Assembly: GCA_947260005.1 (NCBI GenBank)
Contig: CAMYOL010000055.1
Coordinates: 1 to 64,000, forward strand
Direction of reading: 5' to 3'
DNA from: an uncultured Ectothiorhodospiraceae bacterium
GTDB taxonomy: Bacteria > Pseudomonadota > Gammaproteobacteria > UBA6429 > Thiohalophilaceae
Length of the DNA: 64,000 nucleotides
In this document: positions 25,039-35,978 of the stretch, piece after piece
Position numbering within the stretch: position 1 is the stretch's first letter
How the letters are laid out: every line of letters starts with the position of its first letter
Made by a program: the position numbers and the translations under genes
Notes under the pieces: model-generated
Databases searched by the model: none
Told to the model about the DNA's origin: nothing
The model's input: only the letters and a program-made list of their open reading frames with translations

Positions 25039-26181
25039 TTATTGAAATAAAAGTTTAATGTTATCAACTGTGCGCCGCCAAAAACCACCTTCATTTACGT
25101 CTTCGAGTGCCACCAGTGTTCGCTCAGCAATGAGTTCTTCGCCTAGTTTTACTTCAACCTTGCCATAAGCCTGGCCCTTGGTGATAGGCGCAACGATAGT
25201 TGCATCAACATTCATATGCGCTTTTATTTTGTTTCGTTTGCCACGGGGTGTGGTAATGAATAAACTTTTGGAAAGGCCCAGAGGCACACTTTCTTTCTCG
25301 CCTTTCCATATACGCATATCCGTTAAAGGTGCGTTGGCAGCATGAAGTTTAAAGGTTTCAAAAAAACGAAAACCGTAATTTAATAATTTACGGCTAGCGG
25401 TTTCACGGGCGCGTTCAGATTTTGTACCCGCCACAATGGCAATAAGCCGCATATCGTTTTTAAGTGCTGAAGATATTAGACAGTAGCCAGCACTTTCAGT
25501 GTGACCCGTTTTGATTCCATCGACTCGTTCATCAACCCACAATAGTCGATTGCGATTAAATTGTGGAATGTTGTTGTAGGTATAATTTTTTGTCTTATAC
25601 AATGCATAATGTTCAGGAAAATCATTGATGAGTGCTCGTGACAAAATTGCCAGATCCTCAACCGTTGTATAGTGCTCTTTATGAGGCCAGCCAGTTGAAT
25701 TAACGAAATTAGAATTTTTCATTCCTAATTGCTCGGCGTATTTATTCATTAAGGTTGCAAAGCTGTCTTCACTGCCCGCAGTGTGTTCGGCCAGTGCAAC
25801 GCTGGCATCATTACCAGACTGGATAATCATCCCCAGCAGTAGCTCTTTTATACTTACTTTGGTGTCAACCTTAATAAACATGCGTGAGCCTTTCATGCGC
25901 CAGGCCTTTTCGCTGATGACAGTTTCATCTTCCAGTTTAATTCCGCCATTTTCAATTTCTTGCATGACCACGTAAGCGGTCATCATTTTTGTCAGACTTG
26001 CTGGTTCAATTTGATCGGTTATATTTTTTTCGGCTAAGAAGTGGCCACTGTGGTGGTCTAATAGGGCATAGGCTTTTGCTTTTACGGTGGGTGCTGTTGG
26101 AATAAGACTGGCCTGGGCACCTGAAACGGCAGCCATCAGACTTAGACAAAATACTAAAAAAAGCTTTTTACTCAACAACAT
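25039..26181 (-). CDS. dacA: D-alanyl-D-alanine carboxypeptidase (PBP5/6 type)
   Basis: The enzyme trims the terminal D-alanine of peptidoglycan pentapeptides in the periplasm. The three catalytic motifs are present: SLTKMM (SxxK), SGND (SxN) and DGIKTGHTESAG (KTG). The signal peptide (MLLSKKLFLVFCLSLMAAVS) starts at the ATG used here. A longer in-frame start 21 bases upstream is less likely, because GAGAGG lies five bases before the chosen ATG. The C-terminal domain ends in an amphipathic helix (FWRRTVDNIKLLF) that typically anchors the enzyme at the membrane. Confidence 0.97.
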   Translation of the reverse strand: MLLSKKLFLVFCLSLMAAVSGAQASLIPTAPTVKAKAYALLDHHSGHFLAEKNITDQIEPASLTKMMTAYVVMQEIENGGIKLEDETVISEKAWRMKGSRMFIKVDTKVSIKELLLGMIIQSGNDASVALAEHTAGSEDSFATLMNKYAEQLGMKNSNFVNSTGWPHKEHYTTVEDLAILSRALINDFPEHYALYKTKNYTYNNIPQFNRNRLLWVDERVDGIKTGHTESAGYCLISSALKNDMRLIAIVAGTKSERARETASRKLLNYGFRFFETFKLHAANAPLTDMRIWKGEKESVPLGLSKSLFITTPRGKRNKIKAHMNVDATIVAPITKGQAYGKVEVKLGEELIAERTLVALEDVNEGGFWRRTVDNIKLLFQ

Positions 26182-26334
26182 AACGACCTCTCTTAACGAC
26201 ATTTAGGCGTATTGTAACGTGCTTGAGGTGATTTCGCATGCCTTGTGCACACAATTTACCAGCTCTATGAAATAGCCGATATGCCACCCTATCTGGTCAA
26301 TTCAGGCTGAGAATACAAAGCAGAGGGATAGGAT

Positions 26335-27153
26335 TTATTCGATAATCACTTGCGGGGTCGGGTGGCCATTATTACTAATGGTTTGGGCAATGCGGTCGGC
26401 TTCTTCGACCGAGCTAATTGGGCCAATGCGGACCCGAAAAAGTTGGTCCTGAGTATTTTTGGCAAGTTGGATTGGTTTGTTGGGAAACAGAGAAACGAGC
26501 TGTTTTTGTAGCTGATTCGCATTATGTTGACTGGCGAAGGCGCCGGCTTGAATGAACAGGCTATTGAAGTTGGAGGGTGTCTGGCGAATTTGGGCTTTTG
26601 GTGATTTTTGCTGTTGCTCTTTCTTCCAACTACGTGGATTAATACTACGGACCTCAACCAGGCCGGTACCGGTGCCCGCAATTCCGAGTTTCTTGGCGGC
26701 GACATAAGAAAGATCAATGATCCGGTTGTTGTGAAATGGACCTCGATCATTAACGCGGACAATAATGGATCGACCGTTTTTTAAATTTCTGACTTCAACA
26801 TAGGTGGGAATTGGCAGCGATTTATGGGCGGCCGTCATTTGATACATGCTATAGGTCTCGCCATTGGAGGTTTTTTTACCGTGAAAGGCCGTGCCATACC
26901 ACGAGGCAATACCACGTTCAACATAGCCGTGTGAACTACTCATTACTTTGTAGGTTTTGCCAAAAACCACATAGGATTTAGGATTGCCGCCTCTACTTCG
27001 TGGTTCAACGCGCGGAACGGCATCCGGGATATCGGCGACATTCACATGTCGTTTGGGAGCGGCATCTTTTTTCGCGAATGTACAAGCGCTCATTGCTATG
27101 CAAATCAGCATAATGGCGACGTTTCGGTATAATATGTGATCGTACTTCAGCAT
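26335..27153 (-). CDS. rlpA: Septal ring lytic transglycosylase RlpA with SPOR domain
   Basis: RlpA is an outer-membrane lipoprotein that cleaves denuded glycan strands at the septum. A lipobox AMSAC follows the hydrophobic leader. The double-psi beta-barrel lies at about residues 80-165 (GIASWYGTAFHGKKTSNGE, IIVRVNDRGPFHNNRIIDL). The SPOR domain is at about 196-272 (LFIQAGAFASQHNA to RVRIGPISSVEEA) and binds denuded peptidoglycan. I use the ATG at 27153; an in-frame TTG starts two codons earlier. Confidence 0.95.
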   Translation of the reverse strand: MLKYDHILYRNVAIMLICIAMSACTFAKKDAAPKRHVNVADIPDAVPRVEPRSRGGNPKSYVVFGKTYKVMSSSHGYVERGIASWYGTAFHGKKTSNGETYSMYQMTAAHKSLPIPTYVEVRNLKNGRSIIVRVNDRGPFHNNRIIDLSYVAAKKLGIAGTGTGLVEVRSINPRSWKKEQQQKSPKAQIRQTPSNFNSLFIQAGAFASQHNANQLQKQLVSLFPNKPIQLAKNTQDQLFRVRIGPISSVEEADRIAQTISNNGHPTPQVIIE

Positions 27154-27173
27154 AAACAACGACCTTGAATCGA

Positions 27174-28187
27174 TTATCTGGATTCCAATATCTCCTGGCT
27201 CAACTGAAATACCGCCATCGAGTAGAGCGCACTGTGATTATAACGACTAATGACATAAAAGTTATCCCAAATAACCCAATATTCGGGCCCATCGCCACTA
27301 TCTAATTCAATCAATTTTCCTTTTATATCCTTAGGGATGTCGCCAGGCAAGGTGACTCCTGCGAGCATTAGCTCATCCTGGGTATGTTTGGGTTTTAGTG
27401 ATTTAGTCAGCAATTCTTTATATTTAATGCCATTGACTTCAACTTTATGGGCAATGGGTTGCCCCGCAGTCCAGCCATGACGTTTAAAATAATTACCCAC
27501 ACTACCGAGGGCATCGGCCGTGTTTTCCCAAAGATCTCGTTTACCATCATTATCAAAGTCGACCGCATAGCTTCGGAAGCTGCTCGAAATAAATTGTGGC
27601 ATCCCCATAGCCCCAGCATAGGATCCTTTATGTTCCAGCGGGTCGAAACCTTCCTCTTTTGCCATCAGTAAGTAATGCTTAAGTTCGCTGCGGAAGAATT
27701 TTGCTCTTGGTGGATAGGCGAAAGCTAATGTCGCCAGCGAGTCCAGGATAGGGTAGTTTCCCTTGTGTCGCCCGTAACGTGTTTCGACCCCCACGATGGC
27801 GACAATAATTTCGGGTTTAACCTGGTATTTTTCAGAGACTTGTTTAATGACCGCCTCGTTTTCCTGCCAGAACAGGACACCACCGCGAACCCGGGAGCGA
27901 GTGACAAAGATGGGACGATATTCATACCAGGGTTTACTCTCGGCTGGACGCGAGATGGCATCGATAATCGATTGGTGCAGGCGTGCTTTGTCAAATAATG
28001 CGGTGAGTTCTTTCTTATCGAACTTATGTTCAGCGACCATTTCATCAATGAACAGGTTTATCTCCGTTCTATCTTCAAAAGGGCCTGGTTCTTCACCTGC
28101 TGCCGATGCGTTAACACTAACAATATAGACCAAAGTCAGACCAAATATAGACAATAGGGCTTTACTACAATACACGCTTATCTCCAT
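27174..28187 (-). CDS. mltB: Lytic murein transglycosylase B
   Basis: MltB cuts glycan strands with formation of 1,6-anhydromuramic acid. The 337-residue protein has a signal peptide and the soluble-lytic-transglycosylase core. The catalytic Glu is in IIVAIVGVETRYGRHKGNY, and the family motifs YAGAMGMPQFISSSFRSYA and DFDNDGKRDLWENTADALG follow. It has no obvious lipobox, so it may be free in the periplasm or held by its leader. It lies between rodA and rlpA in the elongasome operon. Confidence 0.96.
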   Translation of the reverse strand: MEISVYCSKALLSIFGLTLVYIVSVNASAAGEEPGPFEDRTEINLFIDEMVAEHKFDKKELTALFDKARLHQSIIDAISRPAESKPWYEYRPIFVTRSRVRGGVLFWQENEAVIKQVSEKYQVKPEIIVAIVGVETRYGRHKGNYPILDSLATLAFAYPPRAKFFRSELKHYLLMAKEEGFDPLEHKGSYAGAMGMPQFISSSFRSYAVDFDNDGKRDLWENTADALGSVGNYFKRHGWTAGQPIAHKVEVNGIKYKELLTKSLKPKHTQDELMLAGVTLPGDIPKDIKGKLIELDSGDGPEYWVIWDNFYVISRYNHSALYSMAVFQLSQEILESR

Positions 28188-28195
28188 TCAATTAT

Positions 28196-29344
28196 TTAAC
28201 TTGCAATTAACTTCCGATGTGTCTGTATCGACATTAGGATACCGAATCCTGCGCACAGCGTCACCATTGATGTTCCGCCAAAGCTCACCAACGGTAGAGG
28301 TATGCCTACTACGGGTAGCAGACCGCTGACCATACCAATATTAATAAAGACATAGATAAAAAAAGTGATAATGATGCTGCCAGCCAGCAATCTTGAGAAG
28401 GTATCCTGGGCCTGGGCCGCAATAATGAGGCCACGCGCAATAATGATCCCATAGATAAAGAGTAAGATAACGGCTCCGATCAAACCAAATTCTTCGCTAA
28501 AAGCTGAAAAAATAAAATCTGTTTTTCTTTCGGGCAGAAAATCGAGATGAGATTGAGTTCCGTTAAGCCAGCCTTTTCCGTACAAACCCCCGGAACCAAT
28601 CGCGATGGAAGATTGAATAATGTGATAGCCGGAACCCAGTGGATCTGATTCCGGATTCAGGAAAGTCAACACACGTGTGCGCTGATAGTCATGCATCCCG
28701 TAGAACCACAAGACTAACGAAGCGGGAATTAACAGAATAAAACTCAATACAATATAGAACCAGCGCAGGCCTGCAAGAAATAACACAAAAATTCCTGAAC
28801 TGGCAAGTAACAAAGACGTTCCCAGGTCAGGTTGTCTGGCAACCAATATAGTTGGAAGCAAAATTATGAGTAGAACTAAAATAACCTGTTTAAATTTTGG
28901 TGGTAAATGAGCTTCGGATAAATACCAGGCCAACAACATGGGTAAGGCCAGCTTCATTAATTCGGAAGGTTGGAAGGTGAAGAAACCTAAATTCAGCCAA
29001 CGTTGTGCACCTTTGCCTTCTTCACCGAACAGCAATACTGCAATCAGCATGATCAGGCTGATAATAAAGAGCCATGGACTCCAGTAGCGCAATGTATCGG
29101 GAGAAAGCTGGGCAATAACAAACATCACGACAAAGGCGATGGCCAGTCGAATGAGTTGTTGCTCGACTAACTTATTGTCCTGTTCACTGGCGCTATAGAG
29201 CACCAAAATACCAACCACCACCAACACCAGTAAACTGACTAACAACGGTAGATCAATATGAAAACCATGCAATATACGACGCCCCGCCTTAATGCGGGTG
29301 GTATCGGCAAATTCTGATTTAGAAAATCCTGGCATCGGCTTCAC
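28196..29344 (-). CDS. rodA: Rod-shape glycosyltransferase RodA
   Basis: RodA is the SEDS-family glycan polymerase of the elongasome, working with PBP2 in the inner membrane. The 382-residue protein has about ten membrane segments. Family signatures include FQPSELMKLALPMLLAWYL, RQPDLGTSLLLASSGIF, FLPERKTDFIFSAFSEEFG and a C-terminal GIPLPLVSFGGTSM. The start overlaps the mrdA stop by four bases (ATGA), typical of coupled translation. Confidence 0.97.
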   Translation of the reverse strand: MKPMPGFSKSEFADTTRIKAGRRILHGFHIDLPLLVSLLVLVVVGILVLYSASEQDNKLVEQQLIRLAIAFVVMFVIAQLSPDTLRYWSPWLFIISLIMLIAVLLFGEEGKGAQRWLNLGFFTFQPSELMKLALPMLLAWYLSEAHLPPKFKQVILVLLIILLPTILVARQPDLGTSLLLASSGIFVLFLAGLRWFYIVLSFILLIPASLVLWFYGMHDYQRTRVLTFLNPESDPLGSGYHIIQSSIAIGSGGLYGKGWLNGTQSHLDFLPERKTDFIFSAFSEEFGLIGAVILLFIYGIIIARGLIIAAQAQDTFSRLLAGSIIITFFIYVFINIGMVSGLLPVVGIPLPLVSFGGTSMVTLCAGFGILMSIQTHRKLIAS

Positions 29345-31203
29345 TTTTGTTCTTTTACTAGATAGGCATCCATCACTTTACGAGCGATCGGTGCGGCCAC
29401 AGCGCCACCGCTGCCGCCATTTTCTACTATGACAGCAATGGCAATTTTAGGTTCATCAATAGGGGCATAGCCAATAAATAAAGCATGATCGCGTAATTTT
29501 TTGGCAATTTTTTCTTCGTCGTATTCTTCATCTTCCTTGATGCCAAATACTTGTGCGGTACCTGTTTTTCCCGCGGCCTTATAAGTCAGATCTCGATTGA
29601 TACCACGTGCTGTCCCATAAACACCGTGTACAACCTTGGTCATGGCGTTGGTGATGGATGTCCAGTGGTCTGGATTTTTTTTATCAACAATGCCAACAAA
29701 TCGAGGTTTCTGGATAGTGACCTCCTCAAAGCCAGGTTCTCCGATTGCATGAATAATACGCGGTTTATAGATTCGACCAAAATTACTAAGGGTGGCGGTA
29801 ATGTGCGACAGTTGTAATGGTGTCGTTAAGGTAAAGCCTTGTCCGATTCCAGTTATCAAAGTTTCACCAGGAAACCAGGGCAAATTATAGGCCTTACGTT
29901 TCCAGGCTTTGGACGGCAATAGCCCCGGGGCCTCGCCGCGAATGTCGATACCGGTCGTTTGTCCTAAACCAAAACGAGCAAGGTAATCATGCATTCGATC
30001 AATTTTTAATTGTAATGCCAGATCATAGAAATAAACATCACATGACTGCACAATAGCTTTCGACATATCAGTTTCACCATGGCCGTGCTTTTTCCAGTCG
30101 CGATACTTTCGATCATCATTTTTTAATCTGTAATAACCGGGACATTTAATTTCTTCATTGCCCATAATCAAGTTATATTCTAAACCGGCTAATGCGATAA
30201 ATGGTTTAAGTGTTGATCCTGGTGGATATTGGCCACGGAGTGCACGGTTAAATAAAGGTCGATCTGGAGAGGTGCTAAGCGCTTTATAAGTTTTACGATC
30301 AATACCATTAACAAACAGGTTCGGATCAAATGTTGGCATACTAACAAAGGCCAGTACTTCACCGTTATTTGGATCAATTGCGACCAATGCACCATTATTT
30401 TCTGATTCTTTAAAGGCTTGTTCGGCTTTTTCCTGGACATTAATATCAATGGTCATATACAAGTCTTTACCCGGCTTAGGATCAACTTCAGGTGTGCTGG
30501 TCAATATTCGGCCCTGTGAATTGGTTTCGACACGCTCAAAGCCAACTTCGCCATGTAATATGTCTTCATAAGCTCGTTCTACGCCGACCTTACCAATGTG
30601 TTTAGTCGCGCTATAGCGAGAAATATCCAGGCGCGTGAGTTCCTGTTCATTGATGCGTCCCATATAACCTATCGCATGTGAGGCGAGTTTACCTTTGGGG
30701 TATTCGCGAGTCAGTTCAGCAGCAATTTTGACACCGGGAAATCTGTCCAGATTAACCGCGATTTTGGCGCGTTCTGTGGGGTTTAATCGATAGCGCAGAG
30801 TTATACCTTCAAAACGTCGTTTCTTTTTCCTCAGGGTATTAAATCGTTCAACTTCATCGTCACTTATTGAGATTAATTTTTTTAATTCAAGCAGAGTTTG
30901 ATTCGTATCTTTAGTTCGTTCAGGAATGATCTGCAAGGCAAAGCTGGGAACATTCTGTGCCAGTAGAATCCCATTGCGATCGTAAATTAAACCCCGAATG
31001 GGTGCGATTGGTAATATATCAAGACGGTTTTCTTCTGATAATGTTGTGTAATGTTCGTGATCAATGATCTGCAAAAAAAATAATCGAGCAATAAGCACAC
31101 CTAGCAAAACGATTACGAATATCGTCATGACCAATAGACGTTGCTGGAAGAGGTGGGTTTCCCGAAAATGATCTTTAATGGTTAATGATGAATGGCGCGC
31201 CAT
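29341..31203 (-). CDS. mrdA: Penicillin-binding protein 2
   Basis: PBP2 is the D,D-transpeptidase of rod-shaped growth. The 620-residue protein has one N-terminal membrane anchor (about residues 22-45), a dimerisation region starting with RLFFLQIIDHEHYTTLSEEN, and the catalytic domain. Its motifs are PPGSTLKP (SxxK), SCDVYFYDLALQ (SxD/N) and AAGKTGTAQVFG (KTG). It precedes rodA and follows mreD. Confidence 0.97.
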   Translation of the reverse strand: MARHSSLTIKDHFRETHLFQQRLLVMTIFVIVLLGVLIARLFFLQIIDHEHYTTLSEENRLDILPIAPIRGLIYDRNGILLAQNVPSFALQIIPERTKDTNQTLLELKKLISISDDEVERFNTLRKKKRRFEGITLRYRLNPTERAKIAVNLDRFPGVKIAAELTREYPKGKLASHAIGYMGRINEQELTRLDISRYSATKHIGKVGVERAYEDILHGEVGFERVETNSQGRILTSTPEVDPKPGKDLYMTIDINVQEKAEQAFKESENNGALVAIDPNNGEVLAFVSMPTFDPNLFVNGIDRKTYKALSTSPDRPLFNRALRGQYPPGSTLKPFIALAGLEYNLIMGNEEIKCPGYYRLKNDDRKYRDWKKHGHGETDMSKAIVQSCDVYFYDLALQLKIDRMHDYLARFGLGQTTGIDIRGEAPGLLPSKAWKRKAYNLPWFPGETLITGIGQGFTLTTPLQLSHITATLSNFGRIYKPRIIHAIGEPGFEEVTIQKPRFVGIVDKKNPDHWTSITNAMTKVVHGVYGTARGINRDLTYKAAGKTGTAQVFGIKEDEEYDEEKIAKKLRDHALFIGYAPIDEPKIAIAVIVENGGSGGAVAAPIARKVMDAYLVKEQK

Positions 31204-31224
31204 AGATGATTGTATTACTGTCGT

Positions 31225-31713
31225 TTACTTGACATGGTAAGAACGCCTTATCCGGCGTAAAGAAATAAAGACCAGAGGCCAAAAAATTGCAGAAGTGAAA
31301 CTCGGGGTTATGATCAACCAGACGTTTGGTGCACTGCCTGATATGCCTTTAATCCATAACACAATCAAATTGAATATAATACAAAAGACAAATATGACGA
31401 TGGCTTGTTGCCAAAAGGGAAAGACACGCAGTCGTTGATGTAAATGAGCCGTTAAAAAGGCAATAAAGGCGAGGGCTAACGCATTTTGTCCAAGTATCGC
31501 TGAGTTGGTCACATCTAATAACAATCCCATCACCCAGCCTGTACCAACACTGATCCGTTGTGGTAAGGCCATAGACCAGTATATTAATACCAACACAACC
31601 CATTGAGGTCGAATCTCTTCAGCCCAGTTGGGTAAATCGATGATGCTGAGCATGAGTGCGACAACAAACGATAAAATTATGATTAATCCACCTTGTCGCT
31701 GTGCAACGGCCAT
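31225..31713 (-). CDS. mreD: Rod shape-determining protein MreD
   Basis: MreD is a small polytopic membrane protein that bridges MreC and the elongasome. It has about five membrane segments in 162 residues, and the family pattern RPQWVVLVLIYWSMALPQR followed by GWVMGLLLDVTNSAILGQNA is clear. The ATG overlaps the mreC stop by one base (TAATG). Confidence 0.95.
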   Translation of the reverse strand: MAVAQRQGGLIIILSFVVALMLSIIDLPNWAEEIRPQWVVLVLIYWSMALPQRISVGTGWVMGLLLDVTNSAILGQNALALAFIAFLTAHLHQRLRVFPFWQQAIVIFVFCIIFNLIVLWIKGISGSAPNVWLIITPSFTSAIFWPLVFISLRRIRRSYHVK

Positions 31714-32588
31714 TAAGAATCTTCCTCAGGGCCACGGCAGTCACTTTGCTTATTTCCGCCAAAGTCAGGCCATACTAACAATACTTCACGGTTTTTATCG
31801 AGTTGCGCAGTGGGCTGAACAATAATTTTAGCAAACGGCAGACTTAAATTGGTTGTGATGTCGGTGACCCGACCGACCGGATAGCCTCCCGGGAATATAC
31901 ACCCCAATCCTGAAGTAACCAGCAAGTCATCGACTTTGATGTCGGCATTGTTAGGTTGGTGTATGAGTTCAAGTTGATTATTTTTGGGTATACCCATGGC
32001 TATCGCACGAACATTATTACGATTAACTTGTACGGGAATAGAATGGTTTGCATCGGTGATCATTAATGCAGTACTTGATAAGGGGCCAATATGAATGATC
32101 TTTCCCATCACACCCTGGGCGCCAATGATCGGCTGGCCAATGTAGACGTCATGGCTGCTGCCTTTATTAATGACGACTTTGCGGCGGAACGGATCCAGAT
32201 CAACGGAAAGAATCTCGGCAATTAGTACCTGCTCCAGCTTGTCTTCATATTTTTTGGCTGATTTCAGCAAACCGCGTAAATTTGCATTTTCAGCTTTTAA
32301 AGAGGCATATTTTTGCAATTTTGCCTTGAGTAGCTGGTTTTGAGTTTTGAGGGTCTGGTTTTCATCTTCAAGGGTCGTATGCGAAACCAGGGATCCCGCG
32401 GCCCAGTTTTTTATGTCGGTCGGTAAATTGACAACATATCGAATAGGATCAACGACGATAGAGAGCGTAGAGCGGATCGCGTCAGTGGCATGAAATCGGT
32501 GATCCAGCACCATTAGGATCAGTGAAATCATGCTGAATATCAGCAGACGAATGGCAAGTGACGGGCCTTGTTTAAATAGGAGCTTTAC
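31713..32588 (-). CDS. mreC: Rod shape-determining protein MreC, apparent GTA start
   Basis: MreC is a periplasmic scaffold anchored by one N-terminal helix; it joins MreB, PBP2 and RodA. A coiled coil at about residues 70-115 (LEDENQTLKTQNQLLKAKL) is followed by the beta domain (VINKGSSHDVYIGQPIIG, VTSGLGCIFPGGYPVGRV). The first in-frame ATG (32531) would remove 19 residues, but those codons read VKLLFKQGPSLAIRLLIFS, which lines up with the conserved family start MKPIFSRGPSLQIRLIL. The first of them is GTA, seven bases after an AAGGAG ribosome site. I therefore place the start at that GTA, either a rare start codon or a GTG-to-GTA change. Confidence 0.85.
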   Translation of the reverse strand, partial: VKLLFKQGPSLAIRLLIFSMISLILMVLDHRFHATDAIRSTLSIVVDPIRYVVNLPTDIKNWAAGSLVSHTTLEDENQTLKTQNQLLKAKLQKYASLKAENANLRGLLKSAKKYEDKLEQVLIAEILSVDLDPFRRKVVINKGSSHDVYIGQPIIGAQGVMGKIIHIGPLSSTALMITDANHSIPVQVNRNNVRAIAMGIPKNNQLELIHQPNNADIKVDDLLVTSGLGCIFPGGYPVGRVTDITTNLSLPFAKIIVQPTAQLDKNREVLLVWPDFGGNKQSDCRGPEEDS

Positions 32589-32626
32589 GAGAATTCTCCT
32601 TGTTCGGAAGCCTGAAGCGCGAACAT
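32585..32626 (-). other. Possible 13-codon leader ORF upstream of mreC
   Basis: A short ORF (MFALQASEQGEFS) starts with ATG in the gap between mreB and mreC and ends at a TAA that overlaps the apparent GTA start of mreC by two bases (GTAA). Ribosomes ending here could restart on mreC, which would help explain a weak start codon. There is no proof that it is translated; its ribosome site is poor. Confidence 0.25.
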
Positions 32627-32647
32627 ACCAGATCCAGCAGTTTTAGT

Positions 32648-34092
<1,445 letters not shown>

Positions 34093-34108
34093 CAAACGAA
34101 GACGTATA

Positions 34109-34217
34109 AGACCCTTCACTTCGTTCAGGGTGACAATCGTCTTGTCTGTCTGGACGGGTTAATCGAGATCGTCAACCCGGTAAATAAGATTGTCATCCTG
34201 AGTGAAGCGAAGGATCT
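34109..34217. repeat. Inverted pair of TGTCATYCTGA-type intergenic repeats
   Basis: Two copies of the same short repeat face each other between gatC and gatA. The copy at 34109-34137 reads on the minus strand as ATTGTCACCCTGAACGAAG..., and the copy at 34189-34217 reads on the plus strand as ATTGTCATCCTGAGTGAAG.... They share TGTCAYCCTGARYGAAGYGAAGG. Related copies lie at about 37417-37450 and 62993-63029. RNA across this gap could fold into a long hairpin between gatC and gatA. Confidence 0.75.
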
Positions 34218-34253
34218 TAACTTTAAATAAAATTAAGAAAGTATTTAACAAAA

Positions 34254-35714
34254 ATGAGTTTACATACAAATACATTAAAACAACTGTCGACTGAACTAAA
34301 AAGTAAAAGCGTCAGTAGCGTTGAATTAACCCGGCATTTTTTGGATCGAATCGAAAAATTCGATGGTGATCTGAATAGTTTTGTAACGGTGACAAAAGAT
34401 CATGCTCTCGCTCAGGCTAAACAAGCCGATGAACTGATCGCAAAAGGCAAAGCTGGACCGCTAACCGGGATCCCGATCTCGCAAAAAGATATTTTTTGTA
34501 CTGAAGGCATTAAGACCAGTTGTGGATCGAAGATGTTAGATAATTTTATCTCTCCTTATAATGCTACTGTAGTTGAAAAATTTAATCAGGCCGGTGCAGT
34601 CATGCTGGGCAAACTCAACATGGATGAATTTGCGATGGGTTCTTCCAACGAAACCAGTTTTTATGGTCCGGTGAGTAACCCATGGAATACCGATTGTGTG
34701 CCTGGCGGTTCATCGGGTGGGTCTGCCGCTTCAGTTGCGGCACGTTTAACTCCGGCTTCGACGGGGACGGATACCGGGGGGTCGATTCGTCAGCCTGCTT
34801 CATTATGTGGTATCACCGGTTTAAAACCAACCTATGGTCGGGTTTCACGTTACGGCATGATTGCGTTTGCTTCGAGTCTCGATCAAGCAGGACCTATAAC
34901 ACAAACAGCAGAAGATGCGGCTTTAATGTTAAATGCGATGGCCGGTTTTGACGCAAAAGATTCGACCAGTGTTGAAAAAGATGTGCCTGATTATACGGCT
35001 GACCTGGCTAACAATTTAAAAGGCTTAAAGATTGGCTTGCCGAAAGAGTATTTTGGTGGGGGCCTGGATAGTGACGTCGGAGATGTCATCAACGCAGCAG
35101 TCGATCAATACAAAAAATTGGGTGCTGAAGTCGTTGATATAGAATTACCGAACAGTGGTCTGTCAGTACCGGCATATTATGTGGTTGCGCCAGCGGAATG
35201 TTCTTCGAACTTGTCACGTTTTGATGGGGTTCGATTTGGTTACCGATGTGAAGATCCTGTTGACTTGGAAGACCTGTACAAGCGTTCGCGCAGTGAAGGC
35301 TTTGGGCCTGAAGTTAAACGTCGCATTATGATTGGGGCCTATGCTTTATCAGCAGGTTATTACGATGCTTATTACTTAAAAGCACAAAAGGTTCGCCATT
35401 TGATTAGTGATGATTTTAAAAAGGCATTTGAAAAAGTCGATGTGATCATGGGACCAACTTCACCGAATGTTGCCTTTAACAAAGGTGAACGCAGTGATGA
35501 TCCAATTGCGATGTATTTATCGGATATCTATACCATCGCGACCAATCTGGCAGGCTTACCGGGGATGTCCGTACCAGCCGGTTTCGCCAACAACATGCCG
35601 GTGGGCTTGCAAATAATCGGCAATTATTTTGGTGAGTCGAGGCTGCTGAATGTAGCACATCAATTTCAAATGAATACGGACTGGCACACTCTAATGCCGG
35701 ATGTATTTAAATAG
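34254..35714 (+). CDS. gatA: Aspartyl/glutamyl-tRNA amidotransferase subunit A
   Basis: GatA is the amidase subunit that releases ammonia from glutamine for tRNA-dependent amidation. The 486-residue protein carries the amidase-signature Ser-Ser-Lys triad: Lys in [14 protein letters not shown], and the Ser pair in [17 protein letters not shown] with [12 protein letters not shown]. It is separated from gatC by 161 bases holding an inverted pair of intergenic repeats. Confidence 0.98.
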   Translation: MSLHTNTLKQLSTELKSKSVSSVELTRHFLDRIEKFDGDLNSFVTVTKDHALAQAKQADELIAKGKAGPLTGIPISQKDIFCTEGIKTSCGSKMLDNFISPYNATVVEKFNQAGAVMLGKLNMDEFAMGSSNETSFYGPVSNPWNTDCVPGGSSGGSAASVAARLTPASTGTDTGGSIRQPASLCGITGLKPTYGRVSRYGMIAFASSLDQAGPITQTAEDAALMLNAMAGFDAKDSTSVEKDVPDYTADLANNLKGLKIGLPKEYFGGGLDSDVGDVINAAVDQYKKLGAEVVDIELPNSGLSVPAYYVVAPAECSSNLSRFDGVRFGYRCEDPVDLEDLYKRSRSEGFGPEVKRRIMIGAYALSAGYYDAYYLKAQKVRHLISDDFKKAFEKVDVIMGPTSPNVAFNKGERSDDPIAMYLSDIYTIATNLAGLPGMSVPAGFANNMPVGLQIIGNYFGESRLLNVAHQFQMNTDWHTLMPDVFK

Positions 35715-35760
35715 AATAGTAATTCTGAGTGATATTCTGGACTTCAGATAGAAATTCAAA

Positions 35761-35962
35761 CTGGATTCCCGCCTCCGCGGGAATGACGGTAAAAAATAGA
35801 ATTGTCATTTCTTGTAGTTAAGGAATAATGAACTGAAGTAAAAAACAACTTTTGTCATTCCCGCGGAGGCGGGAACCCAGAGTAAAAAAATTTGTCATTC
35901 CCGCGCAGGCGGGAATCCAGAGTAAAAACAATTTTGTCATTCTCGCGCAGGCGGGAATCCAG
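35761..35962. repeat. Cluster of four REP-like palindromes
   Basis: Four copies of a 28-30-base palindrome with the core ATTCCCGC-N4-GCGGGAAT occur at about 35761-35790, 35853-35880, 35893-35920 and 35935-35962. The first is inverted relative to the other three. Copies 2-4 read TGTCATTCCCGCG-(G/C)AGGCGGGAA-CCAG, with copy 4 having TTCTCGCG. They resemble REP/dRS3-type elements known from many proteobacteria. Translated in frame, the last copies give the SFPRRRESR peptide seen in front of gatB. Confidence 0.85.
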
Positions 35963-35978
35963 ATATATAGGTAAATAT

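Noticed and set aside
35892-35978. Upstream extension of gatB
   Set aside because: It translates the REP-like repeats (SFPRRRESR), and the family start is the internal ATG at 35979.
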